Shown here: positions 7,342-12,974 of the stretch, piece after piece
How the letters are laid out: each line of letters starts with the position of its first letter
How positions within the stretch are numbered: position 1 is the first letter of the stretch
NCBI GenBank assembly: GCA_913009515.1
Contig: CAJVYO010000018.1
Coordinates: forward strand, 1 to 12,974
Source: an uncultured Methylococcaceae bacterium
GTDB lineage: Bacteria > Pseudomonadota > Gammaproteobacteria > Methylococcales > Methylomonadaceae
DNA length: 12,974 nt
Direction: 5' to 3'
Position numbers and translations under genes: made by a program
Notes under the pieces: generated by a model
The model's database searches: none
The model's input: only the letters and a program-made list of their open reading frames with translations
Told to the model about the DNA's origin: nothing

Positions 7342-7941
7342 ATGAATCAATTTTTAAAACTATGTTTTTTATTTACATGTGTTTCCTTTCTATCTGGTTG
7401 TATGACTTTCGCTGGTGATAATCTGGAAGTACTTGCTACTATAAACCCTAAAGTATCTCCGATGATTGAGTATACTATTGGTGATGATTTTGACTACTCT
7501 GTTGACGGTGGAGCTTTGAGTTCAAGCGTAACAATGGGAAAGCGTTTAAGCACAGGAATTTTAGGTAGTTGGAAAAATAACAACTATGTATCTAATTTTC
7601 ATTATGCTAATAGAGGGCGTTTTGATAAGTCGGGTGAGTATACTTTGATTCTTGAAGGTAGATTGGATGGGGAAAGTAATATTATATTGCAAATACTAAG
7701 TTCACTTACTCTGTTTGTTATACCTTTCGACATTGATGCTTCAGCAAATCTTACCTTTAAGCTCGAAAATACAATTACTGGTGAAAAGTATGTATCTAAA
7801 TCATATGAAACGATAAATCAAACCTGGTGGATAGTATTCTTACCTGCACTGCCATTTATGTATGCGGGCGAAAATGATCTTTATGAAAGAATGTCTGAGC
7901 ATGTGTATCAAGACTTTGTTGCCCAAGGTGCTTTTAATTAA
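7342..7941 (+). CDS. Uncharacterised lipoprotein, possible element cargo
   Basis: I do not recognise the family. From ATG 7342 the product is 199 residues with a lipoprotein signal MNQFLKLCFLFTCVSFLSGC (lipobox LSGC, Cys20). The frame is open further upstream (to 7276, with another ATG at 7306), but that would place the lipobox too far from the N-terminus and overlap the integrase remnant. The body is beta-like and polar, with two hydrophobic stretches near the end: ILQILSSLTLFVIPF and WWIVFLPALPFMYAG. These could be membrane hairpin segments or buried strands. No Cys pairs or catalytic motifs are visible. The Shine-Dalgarno sequence is weak (AAGATAAA). It lies between the tRNA-derived repeats, so horizontal arrival with the integrase is inferred. 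No neighbour hints at a function. Confidence 0.7.
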   Translation: MNQFLKLCFLFTCVSFLSGCMTFAGDNLEVLATINPKVSPMIEYTIGDDFDYSVDGGALSSSVTMGKRLSTGILGSWKNNNYVSNFHYANRGRFDKSGEYTLILEGRLDGESNIILQILSSLTLFVIPFDIDASANLTFKLENTITGEKYVSKSYETINQTWWIVFLPALPFMYAGENDLYERMSEHVYQDFVAQGAFN

Positions 7942-8006
7942 AGTAGTGCATATTTAATTTACTAGGTTTTAGTTTTACCAGAAACAGACAGGAGGAAATT
8001 TTAGGC

Positions 8007-8045
8007 AAAAAAAAGCTCCGAAGAGGATTTCCTCATCAGAGCTTT
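8007..8045 (-). terminator. Terminator-like hairpin beside the broken tRNA-Phe copy
   Basis: AAAGCTC (8012-8018) pairs with GAGCTTT (8039-8045), with an inner GAGG/CCTC stem (8023-8026, 8031-8034). The minus strand continues into a T run (A run 8007-8014 on plus). It sits relative to the degenerate tRNA copy as the 6725-6762 terminator does to the intact one, but the stem sequences differ. On the plus strand it follows the lipoprotein gene with only a broken T run. Confidence 0.65.
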
Positions 8046-8069
8046 GTTGTATTTGGTATCAGGCTTATA

Positions 8070-8139
8070 ATCCAGGAGTTATTGACTTGTCGTTCAAGAG
8101 ATTTTCAGTCCTCTGCTCTATCGACTGAGCTACCTGGGC
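8070..8139 (-). pseudogene. Broken tRNA-Phe copy
   Basis: Positions 8100-8139 on the minus strand match tRNA-Phe nt 1-40, including the GAA anticodon, with one change (G19 to A in the D loop). Beyond that the 3' half is unrecognisable as a functional arm. Only scattered identity to the intact gene remains (CCAGG at 8072-8076; GTCG at 8089-8092), with a two-base length difference and no CCA end. It cannot fold into a tRNA. Confidence 0.8.
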
Positions 8140-8198
8140 TCGCTAAAGAGATACTCATATGCCAGTTCTTTATTTTTAGGTCAAGTTTATTTGTATTT
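8100..8198 (-). repeat. Direct repeat copy 2: 5' half of tRNA-Phe plus inactive promoter
   Basis: This is the partner of 6818-6916 (96 of 99 identical). The three differences are at 8121 (D-loop G19 to A in tRNA sense) and at 8156-8157, which turn the -10 box from CATAAT into CATATG. The -35 TTGACC (8184-8179) is intact. All differences hit functional positions in this copy. Confidence 0.93.
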
Positions 8199-8216
8199 TA
8201 GGGGCTTAATAATTAA

Positions 8217-8954
8217 TTAACGTAAGGTTCTACTAAATAAATTGAGTGCGAGTTGATAACCTAACATGGCTGTTTGTGGGTCATAGCGTTCACCTTCATC
8301 ACGCATAAAAGCATGTTGTGCATTGAATTCATGCCAAGTGAAGGTAATATCGGTTTCACTGAGTTTTTTATAAATTTCAGAACGACCTGCGGTGGGGATA
8401 TGTGAGTCTTGCTTGCCCCAAATCATTTGTAGTTCACCGCTTATATCGTGTAAGCGTTCCATGCTGTGTTGACCGGGTTTGTTAGGAATAACTTGAGTAT
8501 GTAAGTCAGTGGCATAAAAGCAAGAAGCCGCTTTAATCTCTGGTTGTAAGGCGGCACGGAAGGCTAAATGCCCGCCTATGCAAACGCCCATTGCACCAAT
8601 ATGACCGTTGCACCAATCTTGTTGTTTAACAAATTCAATCAGTGCGGCATTATCGGTGTCATAGCCTTGGACATCTTTAGCGAATTTATCAGCATTACCT
8701 TTATCGCGTCCAGCATCATCATAGCCTAAAACAGTGCCGATAGGGTTTAGCTCATGAAATACTTCTGGTACAAGTACTGCATAACCATGACTTGCCATAA
8801 TTTTAGCGGCACGTTCAATAGGGCCAGTTTGTTGAAAAATTTCTGAATAAAATAAAATGGTGGGATATTGCCCTTCACCTACAGGACGATGAATATAGGT
8901 ACGCATCATTCCGGTAGGGGTATTAAGGTCAGTTATATGGCTTTGTACATTCAT
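8217..8954 (-). CDS. Dienelactone hydrolase family protein
   Basis: This 245-residue cytoplasmic alpha/beta hydrolase has the DLH-family catalytic triad: nucleophile Cys125 in GVCIGGH, Asp183 in WGKQDSHIP and His214 in NAQHAFMRDEG, with the conserved Glu38 (YSEIF) before helix A. Length and order fit the whole family. True carboxymethylenebutenolidases act in chloroaromatic breakdown, but no such genes are nearby, so the substrate is unknown; a general small ester or lactone hydrolase is inferred. No signal peptide is present. It is divergent from argG across a 199-bp gap and points toward the broken tRNA copy. A GGAAG lies about 11 bp before the ATG as a distant Shine-Dalgarno sequence. Confidence 0.92.
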   Translation of the reverse strand: MNVQSHITDLNTPTGMMRTYIHRPVGEGQYPTILFYSEIFQQTGPIERAAKIMASHGYAVLVPEVFHELNPIGTVLGYDDAGRDKGNADKFAKDVQGYDTDNAALIEFVKQQDWCNGHIGAMGVCIGGHLAFRAALQPEIKAASCFYATDLHTQVIPNKPGQHSMERLHDISGELQMIWGKQDSHIPTAGRSEIYKKLSETDITFTWHEFNAQHAFMRDEGERYDPQTAMLGYQLALNLFSRTLR

Positions 8955-9083
8955 AAAATTTAGGCTTCCGTATTTAGGTGAAATTAGGTGTATTGTACAG
9001 CGATTCAGGACGTTTATAAGTTAAAAATCAAGCTTCTTGGCGAAAATATTTAGGCTAGATAATGGCTGAATAAAGTCGTTAGT

Positions 9084-9100
9084 TAGTCAGGCTCTGACTA
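9084..9100. promoter_or_regulatory. Inverted repeat overlapping the argG -35, candidate operator
   Basis: TAGTCAG (9084-9090), spacer GCT, and CTGACTA (9094-9100) form a perfect 7-bp inverted repeat. Its right arm contains the best-spaced -35 of argG. The position suits a repressor site. It does not resemble the E. coli ARG box (TGAAT/ATTCA arms), so the regulator is unknown. Confidence 0.5.
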
Positions 9101-9122
9101 TTGACAATCTATGTAGTATAAT
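9094..9122 (+). promoter_or_regulatory. Candidate argG promoter
   Basis: A perfect TATAAT lies at 9117-9122. The correctly spaced -35 (17 bp) is CTGACT at 9094-9099. A perfect TTGACA is also present at 9101-9106 but only 10 bp from the -10, too close to work with it. Transcription would start near 9129, about 25 bp before the ATG. Confidence 0.6.
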
Positions 9123-9153
9123 TGAAAAATTTGAATTTTTAGAGTTAGGCGTT

Positions 9154-10365
9154 ATGTCAGAGACCAAAAAGGTTGTTTTAGCTTATTCCGGCGGATTAGA
9201 TACATCAGTGATTTTAAAGTGGTTACAAGATGAGTATGCGTGTGAAGTCGTCACCTTTACCGCTGATTTGGGGCAGGGTGAAGAGGTAGAACCTGCTCGT
9301 GCTAAAGCAGAAGCCTTAGGCATTAAAGAAATTTATATTGATGATTTGCGTGAAGAATTTACACGTGACTTTGTATTCCCCATGTTTCGTGCCAATGCGA
9401 TTTATGAAGGCGAGTATTTATTAGGCACTTCAATTGCGCGTCCGTTAATTTCTAAGCGTTTGGTGGAAATTGCTAAAGAAGTGGGTGCAGATAGTGTTTC
9501 TCACGGTGCAACCGGCAAAGGTAATGACCAAGTACGGTTTGAATTAGGGGCTTATGGTTTAAACCCTGATATTAAAGTCATTGCTCCGTGGCGTGAATGG
9601 GATTTAAATTCTCGTCAAAAATTATTGGCGTATGCTGAATCACATGGTATCGAGATTGAAAAGAAGCAAGGTAAAGCGTCGCCTTACTCAATGGATGCAA
9701 ATTTATTACATATTTCATACGAAGGTGGCATTTTAGAAGACCCTTGGGCAGCCCCTGAAGACGATATGTGGTTATGGAGTGTTTCACCTGAAAATGCCCC
9801 TGATGTGGCGACGTATTTAGAATTAACCTATGCACAAGGTGATATTACTGAAATTGACGGCGTCGCTTATACGCCTGCTGAGGTGTTGGCTAAACTAAAT
9901 ACGATTGGTGGTGCGAATGGTATTGGGCGTTTAGATATTGTTGAAAATCGTTATGTGGGTATGAAAGCACGCGGATGTTATGAAACACCCGGTGGTACGA
10001 TTATGATGCGTGCGCATCGTGCGATTGAATCAATCACCTTAGATCGTGAAGCGGCACATTTAAAAGATGAGTTGATGCCACGTTATGCGACCTTAATTTA
10101 TAATGGTTATTGGTGGAGTCCAGAGCGCAAAATGTTACAAGCGATGATTGACCAATCACAGTTAAATGTAAATGGTAAAGTACGTTTGAAACTGTATAAA
10201 GGAAATGTTGATGTGATAGGGCGTGAATCAACAACCGATAGTTTATTTGATGAAGCGATTGCGACTTTTGAAGATGATGAAGGGGCTTATGATCAAAAAG
10301 ATGCAGAAGGTTTTATTAAATTAAACGCTTTAAGACTGCGAATTGCTGCAAAGCGTTCAAAATAA
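9154..10365 (+). CDS. argG: Argininosuccinate synthase
   Basis: The enzyme joins citrulline and aspartate with ATP to give argininosuccinate, the penultimate step of arginine synthesis, in the cytoplasm. The 403-residue length is that of the short bacterial (type 1) form. The N-terminal ATP pyrophosphatase signature SGGLDTS is at residues 12-18 (AYSGGLDTSV). Other conserved segments are GTSIARPL, SHGATGKGNDQVRFE, APWREW, GIGRLDIVENRYVGMKARGCYETPGG and IYNGYWWSP. Nothing is missing. No other arg gene is adjacent, so it is a stand-alone locus with its own promoter. A 40-bp gap separates it from the next gene, which probably shares its transcript. Confidence 0.98.
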   Translation: MSETKKVVLAYSGGLDTSVILKWLQDEYACEVVTFTADLGQGEEVEPARAKAEALGIKEIYIDDLREEFTRDFVFPMFRANAIYEGEYLLGTSIARPLISKRLVEIAKEVGADSVSHGATGKGNDQVRFELGAYGLNPDIKVIAPWREWDLNSRQKLLAYAESHGIEIEKKQGKASPYSMDANLLHISYEGGILEDPWAAPEDDMWLWSVSPENAPDVATYLELTYAQGDITEIDGVAYTPAEVLAKLNTIGGANGIGRLDIVENRYVGMKARGCYETPGGTIMMRAHRAIESITLDREAAHLKDELMPRYATLIYNGYWWSPERKMLQAMIDQSQLNVNGKVRLKLYKGNVDVIGRESTTDSLFDEAIATFEDDEGAYDQKDAEGFIKLNALRLRIAAKRSK

Positions 10366-10405
10366 TTCGATAGACCATTATCTAATTTTTTAGAGGAAGG
10401 GGTTA

Positions 10406-11041
10406 ATGAGTAAGTTACGCAAAAATAATAATAAATCAGTGCGTGAAGTAGCGATTGTTAAATCAACATTACCAATAGTAAGCGTAGCACCTAAGATAAA
10501 TCGTTTAGTATTGGCGATTATGTTGAGTTTAATGGCATCGATTATTTTTATCGGTATTTTATTAATGCCTAATACCACTGATGTATTACCTATTCAAAAA
10601 ACGACTCAATTACATGAAATTGATATTAATCCGGTCACATCAGCTGAAGTGGATGCATTAAAATCACAACTAGTCGGTTTAGTCAGTGGTTCAATTGAGG
10701 GTAAATTAAAGCGTTTGGAAGATAGTTTGCGTAGCGGCACGATTAATAGCACCGGTTTGGAGACTATTCAGGCTTTGCAAGAAGATTTAGTGGTGTTAAA
10801 AACCTATTCTGAAACAGGTTCAGGACGCTTAATTGCTGAAAAGTATCGTCAAAATACAGTAGAAAATGTTAAAGCGATAAATTTAGCGGATGAAGTCTCG
10901 CAATTAAAGCAATTGGTGTACTTGCTGTTTAGTTCATGTGCATTGATATTAGCAGCATGCTGTGGTGTTTGGATACGCAAACAATACCAACTAAGCTATG
11001 ATGAATCAGTGGAAGTAGTAGAGAAACGCTTGATTAAATAA
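10406..11041 (+). CDS. Small membrane protein with two TM segments and a helical middle
   Basis: I do not recognise the family. The 211-residue protein has a basic N-terminus (1-33), a TM helix (34-54, LVLAIMLSLMASIIFIGILLM), a helical, charged, coiled-coil-like middle (about 78-168), a second TM helix (about 169-190, LVYLLFSSCALILAACCGVWI) and a short charged tail. Both ends would be cytoplasmic with the helical middle in the periplasm. No enzyme motif is visible. A strong Shine-Dalgarno (AGAGGAAGG, ending about 7 bp before ATG) supports the start. It is 40 bp downstream of argG and is followed by a strong terminator, so it is likely the last gene of an argG transcript. That position alone does not show a role in arginine metabolism. 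Confidence 0.8.
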   Translation: MSKLRKNNNKSVREVAIVKSTLPIVSVAPKINRLVLAIMLSLMASIIFIGILLMPNTTDVLPIQKTTQLHEIDINPVTSAEVDALKSQLVGLVSGSIEGKLKRLEDSLRSGTINSTGLETIQALQEDLVVLKTYSETGSGRLIAEKYRQNTVENVKAINLADEVSQLKQLVYLLFSSCALILAACCGVWIRKQYQLSYDESVEVVEKRLIK

Positions 11042-11065
11042 AGGCTTTCTCTTTTCGCTTTAAAC

Positions 11066-11097
11066 AAAAAAAGCCGCTTAAAATAAGCGGCTTTTTT
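11066..11097. terminator. Strong bidirectional rho-independent terminator
   Basis: A near-perfect stem (AAAAGCCGCTTA with TAAGCGGCTTTT, loop AAA) is flanked by A and T runs on both sides. It lies between the convergent membrane-protein gene (+) and cytochrome c gene (-) and can serve both. Confidence 0.93.
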
Positions 11098-11113
11098 ATG
11101 ACATAAGCTTAGC

Positions 11114-11449
11114 TTATTTTGCTAAGAATGCCCAAACAGCGTCGATTGCTTCATCTTCAGAGTAACCTGCTTTTTTAACAGGTCCTACTGCCATGATTGC
11201 TGCCATTGCTTTAGGCATACCATTTTTACCATTTTTTAACGTGTCAGCGAAACTTGCTTTGCTTAAATCACCTGATTTAATTAAGGCAACAAGTTGTGGG
11301 TTAGATGAAATGTCATGACATGCACCACAACCACGACCGAATGCACGATCATAGATTTTTTTACCGACTTTAAGTTCATCGGCTGCAGAGGCAGTAGCAC
11401 CAAAACCTAGTAAAGCAACTGTTGATACTGCAAGTAATAATTTTTTCAT
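11114..11449 (-). CDS. Small periplasmic monoheme cytochrome c (class I)
   Basis: The 111-residue precursor has a typical signal peptide cleaved after ASA (residue 23), leaving about 88 residues. The heme c site CGACH is at 41-45 (Cys41, Cys44, axial His45), and the likely distal ligand is Met78 in GKNGMPKAM. The C-terminal helix EDEAIDAVWAFLAK is typical of class I cytochromes. It should carry single electrons in the periplasm; the partners are unknown. A good Shine-Dalgarno (GGAAGG, about 5 bp before ATG) supports the start. It is downstream of the WD40-like lipoprotein gene on the same strand, but a terminator-like hairpin lies between, so it may have its own promoter or be expressed by read-through. 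Confidence 0.93.
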   Translation of the reverse strand: MKKLLLAVSTVALLGFGATASAADELKVGKKIYDRAFGRGCGACHDISSNPQLVALIKSGDLSKASFADTLKNGKNGMPKAMAAIMAVGPVKKAGYSEDEAIDAVWAFLAK

Positions 11450-11473
11450 TGAAGACCTTCCATATAAGTGAAT

Positions 11474-11519
11474 AAAAAAACTACAATCACATTTTTATAG
11501 TGTTATTAAGTGATTGTAG
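11474..11519 (-). terminator. Terminator between the WD40-like gene and cytochrome c gene
   Basis: CTACAATCAC (11481-11490) and GTGATTGTAG (11510-11519) form a perfect 10-bp stem with a 19-nt loop, followed on the minus strand by seven T (A run 11474-11480). It lies about 65 bp after the stop of the WD40-like gene and about 25 bp before the cytochrome start. It may be a terminator, or a leader structure (attenuator) of the cytochrome gene. Confidence 0.75.
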
Positions 11520-11584
11520 AGGGGGTAAACCTATAGATAATATAGTTTTAATGCGTTATTTTCAATTTTTATTAGAAATATTTT

Positions 11585-12544
11585 TTAAGGGGCTGCATTC
11601 CATCGCTGTAAATAGCCATTAGAGGCAATACTGTAAATTTTATTATTCTTTTCAGCAAAACTTAACGCAATAATGGTGGCAGCAGAGGGAATCCAGTCAC
11701 GTTGTTTTTTAGGTCGCCAGTAGCTTTGTAATTCGCCGCTACTAATATCCCATAAATCAATGCGTCGAGAGAGTTGCCCAACTACCACCTGACGGCTATT
11801 ACTTGAAAAACTCAGTGAGGATAAGGTAATGAGTTTTGCACCGAGTTCGCGATGTAGTTTGCCGGTGCGTGGCTTCCAAATTTTAATAGTACCTAAACCT
11901 TCGTTGGTCAAGGCATACGCTCCATTAGGTGAAATAGCCACTTTGGATAAATTACTACGATGCTCCCATGTATGTTTGAGTTTTCCTGAATTTAAATCCC
12001 ATAGTTTTGCAGTATGGTCATTTGAACCGGTAATCGCAAGTAAGCCGCTTTTAGAAAGATCTAATTGCGTCACTTTATCTTTATGCGGCAAGATATAAAC
12101 AGTTTTAGCTAAACTTAAACTAAAGTAAAGGGCTTTATCCGCCAGACCAATTAACGCGGATTTACCATTACTTGAAATGGCAATTGCATTAATATCATCT
12201 ATGAGCCAAATATTCAGCAGTTGACCATCACTAATCCGCCACCATGCGAGTGAATTTTTTTCAGCGGTTAACGCATATTCACCATTGTCAGCAATCGCGG
12301 TATACATAATACCGGTACTTTTATCGCTGTGTTGCCATGAATGTAATAATTTTTGGGGTTGTAATTGCCATAATTCTGCATTGCCCCGTATATTACCTGT
12401 TAGAGCATATTTGTCGGTGAGGGTGGCAGCAAAAAAGCCTTCAGGTGATAATTCAATAGTTTCTTCAGCTTCTGGGGTTAAATCACATGCGGATAATAAC
12501 AGCGTCGCTAGAAAAATGAAGACATAAGAAAATTTAATGTGCAT
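11585..12544 (-). CDS. WD40-like seven-bladed beta-propeller lipoprotein
   Basis: The N-terminus ends in a lipobox (LSAC, Cys20), followed by Asp21, which in the enterobacterial Lol rule favours inner-membrane retention. The remaining 299 residues contain seven WD-type repeat ends: GNAELWQL (W59), NSLAWWRI (102), KALYFSL (141), HTAKLWDL (182), GTIKIWKP (223), RRIDLWDI (265) and GYLQRWNA (315). The even spacing of about 40 residues predicts a complete seven-bladed propeller, a protein-interaction platform in the periplasm. The fourth repeat (LAITGSNDHTAKLWDLNSG) is the most canonical. The start overlaps the cobA stop by 11 bp, so translation is probably coupled to that gene. No enzyme motif is visible. 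A link to siroheme or heme handling is inferred only from position. Confidence 0.88.
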   Translation of the reverse strand: MHIKFSYVFIFLATLLLSACDLTPEAEETIELSPEGFFAATLTDKYALTGNIRGNAELWQLQPQKLLHSWQHSDKSTGIMYTAIADNGEYALTAEKNSLAWWRISDGQLLNIWLIDDINAIAISSNGKSALIGLADKALYFSLSLAKTVYILPHKDKVTQLDLSKSGLLAITGSNDHTAKLWDLNSGKLKHTWEHRSNLSKVAISPNGAYALTNEGLGTIKIWKPRTGKLHRELGAKLITLSSLSFSSNSRQVVVGQLSRRIDLWDISSGELQSYWRPKKQRDWIPSAATIIALSFAEKNNKIYSIASNGYLQRWNAAP

Positions 12545-12974
12545 GAGGGTTAAACCAATTTAGTGAGTGATGTAATGAGACAACGCTACCAATAATAAAT
12601 AAAGTAGGCGGTTGTATGATTTCATGTTCGAGTTTTTTAGGTAAATTACTGAGCGTGCCGGTTATAACACGTTGTGTCGGTGTGGTGCCTTGTTGTATTA
12701 AGGCAATCGGTAGGTCAGCGGCTGCCCCGTGGTCTATTAAAGATTGGCAAATAATATCAATGCCTAATAAGCCCATATAAATAACGATGGTTTGGTTGGG
12801 TGCGGCTAATTGAGACCAGTTAAGGTTTATACTATTATCTTTTAAATGACCGGTAATAAAGGTACAGGATTGAGCGTGGTCACGATGCGTTAGCGGAATA
12901 CCTGCATATGTCGCACAACCTGATGCAGCCGTAATGCCGGGTACGACCTGAAAGTGAATATTATGTTTAACTAA
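12534..12974 (-). CDS. cobA: Uroporphyrinogen-III C-methyltransferase (SUMT), C-terminal part, 5' end beyond the window
   Basis: The frame is open to the last base of the window, so the N-terminal half, with the SAM-binding glycine-rich loop, is missing only because of the window edge. The visible 146 residues carry the family hallmarks: VVPGITAASGCATYAGIPLTHRD, then FITGHLK, TIVIYMGLLGID, PIALIQQGTTPTQRVITGTL and PTLFIIGSVVSLH. The enzyme transfers two methyl groups from SAM to uroporphyrinogen III to give precorrin-2, leading to siroheme (sulfite or nitrite reductase cofactor), cobalamin or heme d1. A fusion as in CysG cannot be excluded because the N-terminus is not seen. The stop overlaps the start of the WD40-like lipoprotein gene by 11 bp. 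Confidence 0.95.
   Translation of the reverse strand, partial: LVKHNIHFQVVPGITAASGCATYAGIPLTHRDHAQSCTFITGHLKDNSINLNWSQLAAPNQTIVIYMGLLGIDIICQSLIDHGAAADLPIALIQQGTTPTQRVITGTLSNLPKKLEHEIIQPPTLFIIGSVVSLHHSLNWFNPHAH

Larger units (their letters stand above)
6917..8099. mobile_element. Possible remnant of an integrative element at tRNA-Phe
   Basis: About 1.2 kb is bounded by the two copies of the tRNA-Phe 5' half/promoter repeat. It contains a broken tyrosine integrase gene at one end and one lipoprotein gene as possible cargo. A tRNA-derived direct repeat, an integrase beside it and foreign-looking cargo are the usual marks of a tRNA-targeted element. The orientation is unusual, because the repeat contains the 5' rather than the 3' part of the tRNA. 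A tandem tRNA duplication with a later insertion is the main alternative. Confidence 0.5.

Noticed and set aside
6921..7999. Weak similarity between 6921-6942 and 7978-7999 (both contain AGACAGG in a purine-rich context) as paired element ends
   Set aside because: The match is short and gapped, and could be chance in purine-rich sequence; it was not used as evidence for att sites.
9101..9122. TTGACA at 9101 with TATAAT at 9117 as the argG promoter pair
   Set aside because: The spacer is only 10 bp, too short for sigma70 recognition of both boxes together.
9578..10234. Minus-strand open frames of 85 and 66 codons inside argG
   Set aside because: They are shadows of the highly conserved argG frame with no start signals or family features.
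10390..10578. Minus-strand open frame of 62 codons over the start of the two-TM protein gene
   Set aside because: It is antisense to a gene with a strong Shine-Dalgarno sequence and clear membrane topology; its hydrophobic look mirrors the TM segment.
11829..12527. Plus-strand open frames of 89 and 80 codons antisense to the WD40-like gene
   Set aside because: They show no protein family features and overlap a well-supported lipoprotein gene.
12534..12776. An 80-residue protein starting at the ATG at 12776
   Set aside because: This is only the tail of the SUMT gene, whose frame and conserved motifs continue without a break to the window end.

Overview
The window looks like chromosomal DNA from an AT-rich gammaproteobacterium. 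This is inferred from the argininosuccinate synthase, the SUMT-type methyltransferase, the tRNA-Phe sequence and the mix of c-type cytochromes, lipoproteins and hybrid-kinase/diguanylate cyclase signalling. A sulfur- or methane-oxidising environmental lineage would fit, but I cannot fix the genus from sequence alone. Both window edges cut genes: a hybrid sensor kinase on the left and a uroporphyrinogen-III C-methyltransferase on the right.

Left third (1-6152, all + strand). The C-terminal receiver-receiver-HPt part of a hybrid histidine kinase overlaps a REC-GGDEF response regulator, forming a phosphorelay-to-c-di-GMP pair. A 39-bp tandem repeat carries the stop codon of the cyclase. A hairpin-rich leader follows, then a tight three-gene unit: a secreted protein with a fibronectin-like and an F5/8C-like domain, a secreted pentaheme cytochrome c, and an AIM24-family protein. 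The first two proteins share a small N-terminal beta module, present once in the first and twice in the cytochrome. This suggests that they work together at the cell surface or in the periplasm.

Middle (6215-8954). A LEA-like lipoprotein gene and a tRNA-Phe gene with its own sigma70-type promoter and terminator lie on the minus strand. The 5' half of the tRNA plus its promoter is repeated 1282 bp away (96 of 99 bases identical). Between the copies lie a gutted tyrosine integrase gene and an unrecognised lipoprotein gene. This is the scar of an integrative element at tRNA-Phe, or a tRNA duplication split by one. The second tRNA copy is dead: the D-loop G19 is lost, the -10 box is altered and the 3' half is degenerate. 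A dienelactone-hydrolase-family gene follows.

Right third (9084-12974). argG has a promoter overlapped by an inverted repeat and is followed by a small two-TM coiled-coil protein; a strong bidirectional terminator closes this unit. Converging from the right on the minus strand are cobA (partial), an overlapping seven-bladed WD40-like lipoprotein gene, a terminator, and a small monoheme cytochrome c gene.

No CRISPR array, rRNA gene, intact insertion sequence or replication origin was seen. There is no gene-free stretch above about 300 bases other than the tRNA/integrase-scar region, which is annotated below.
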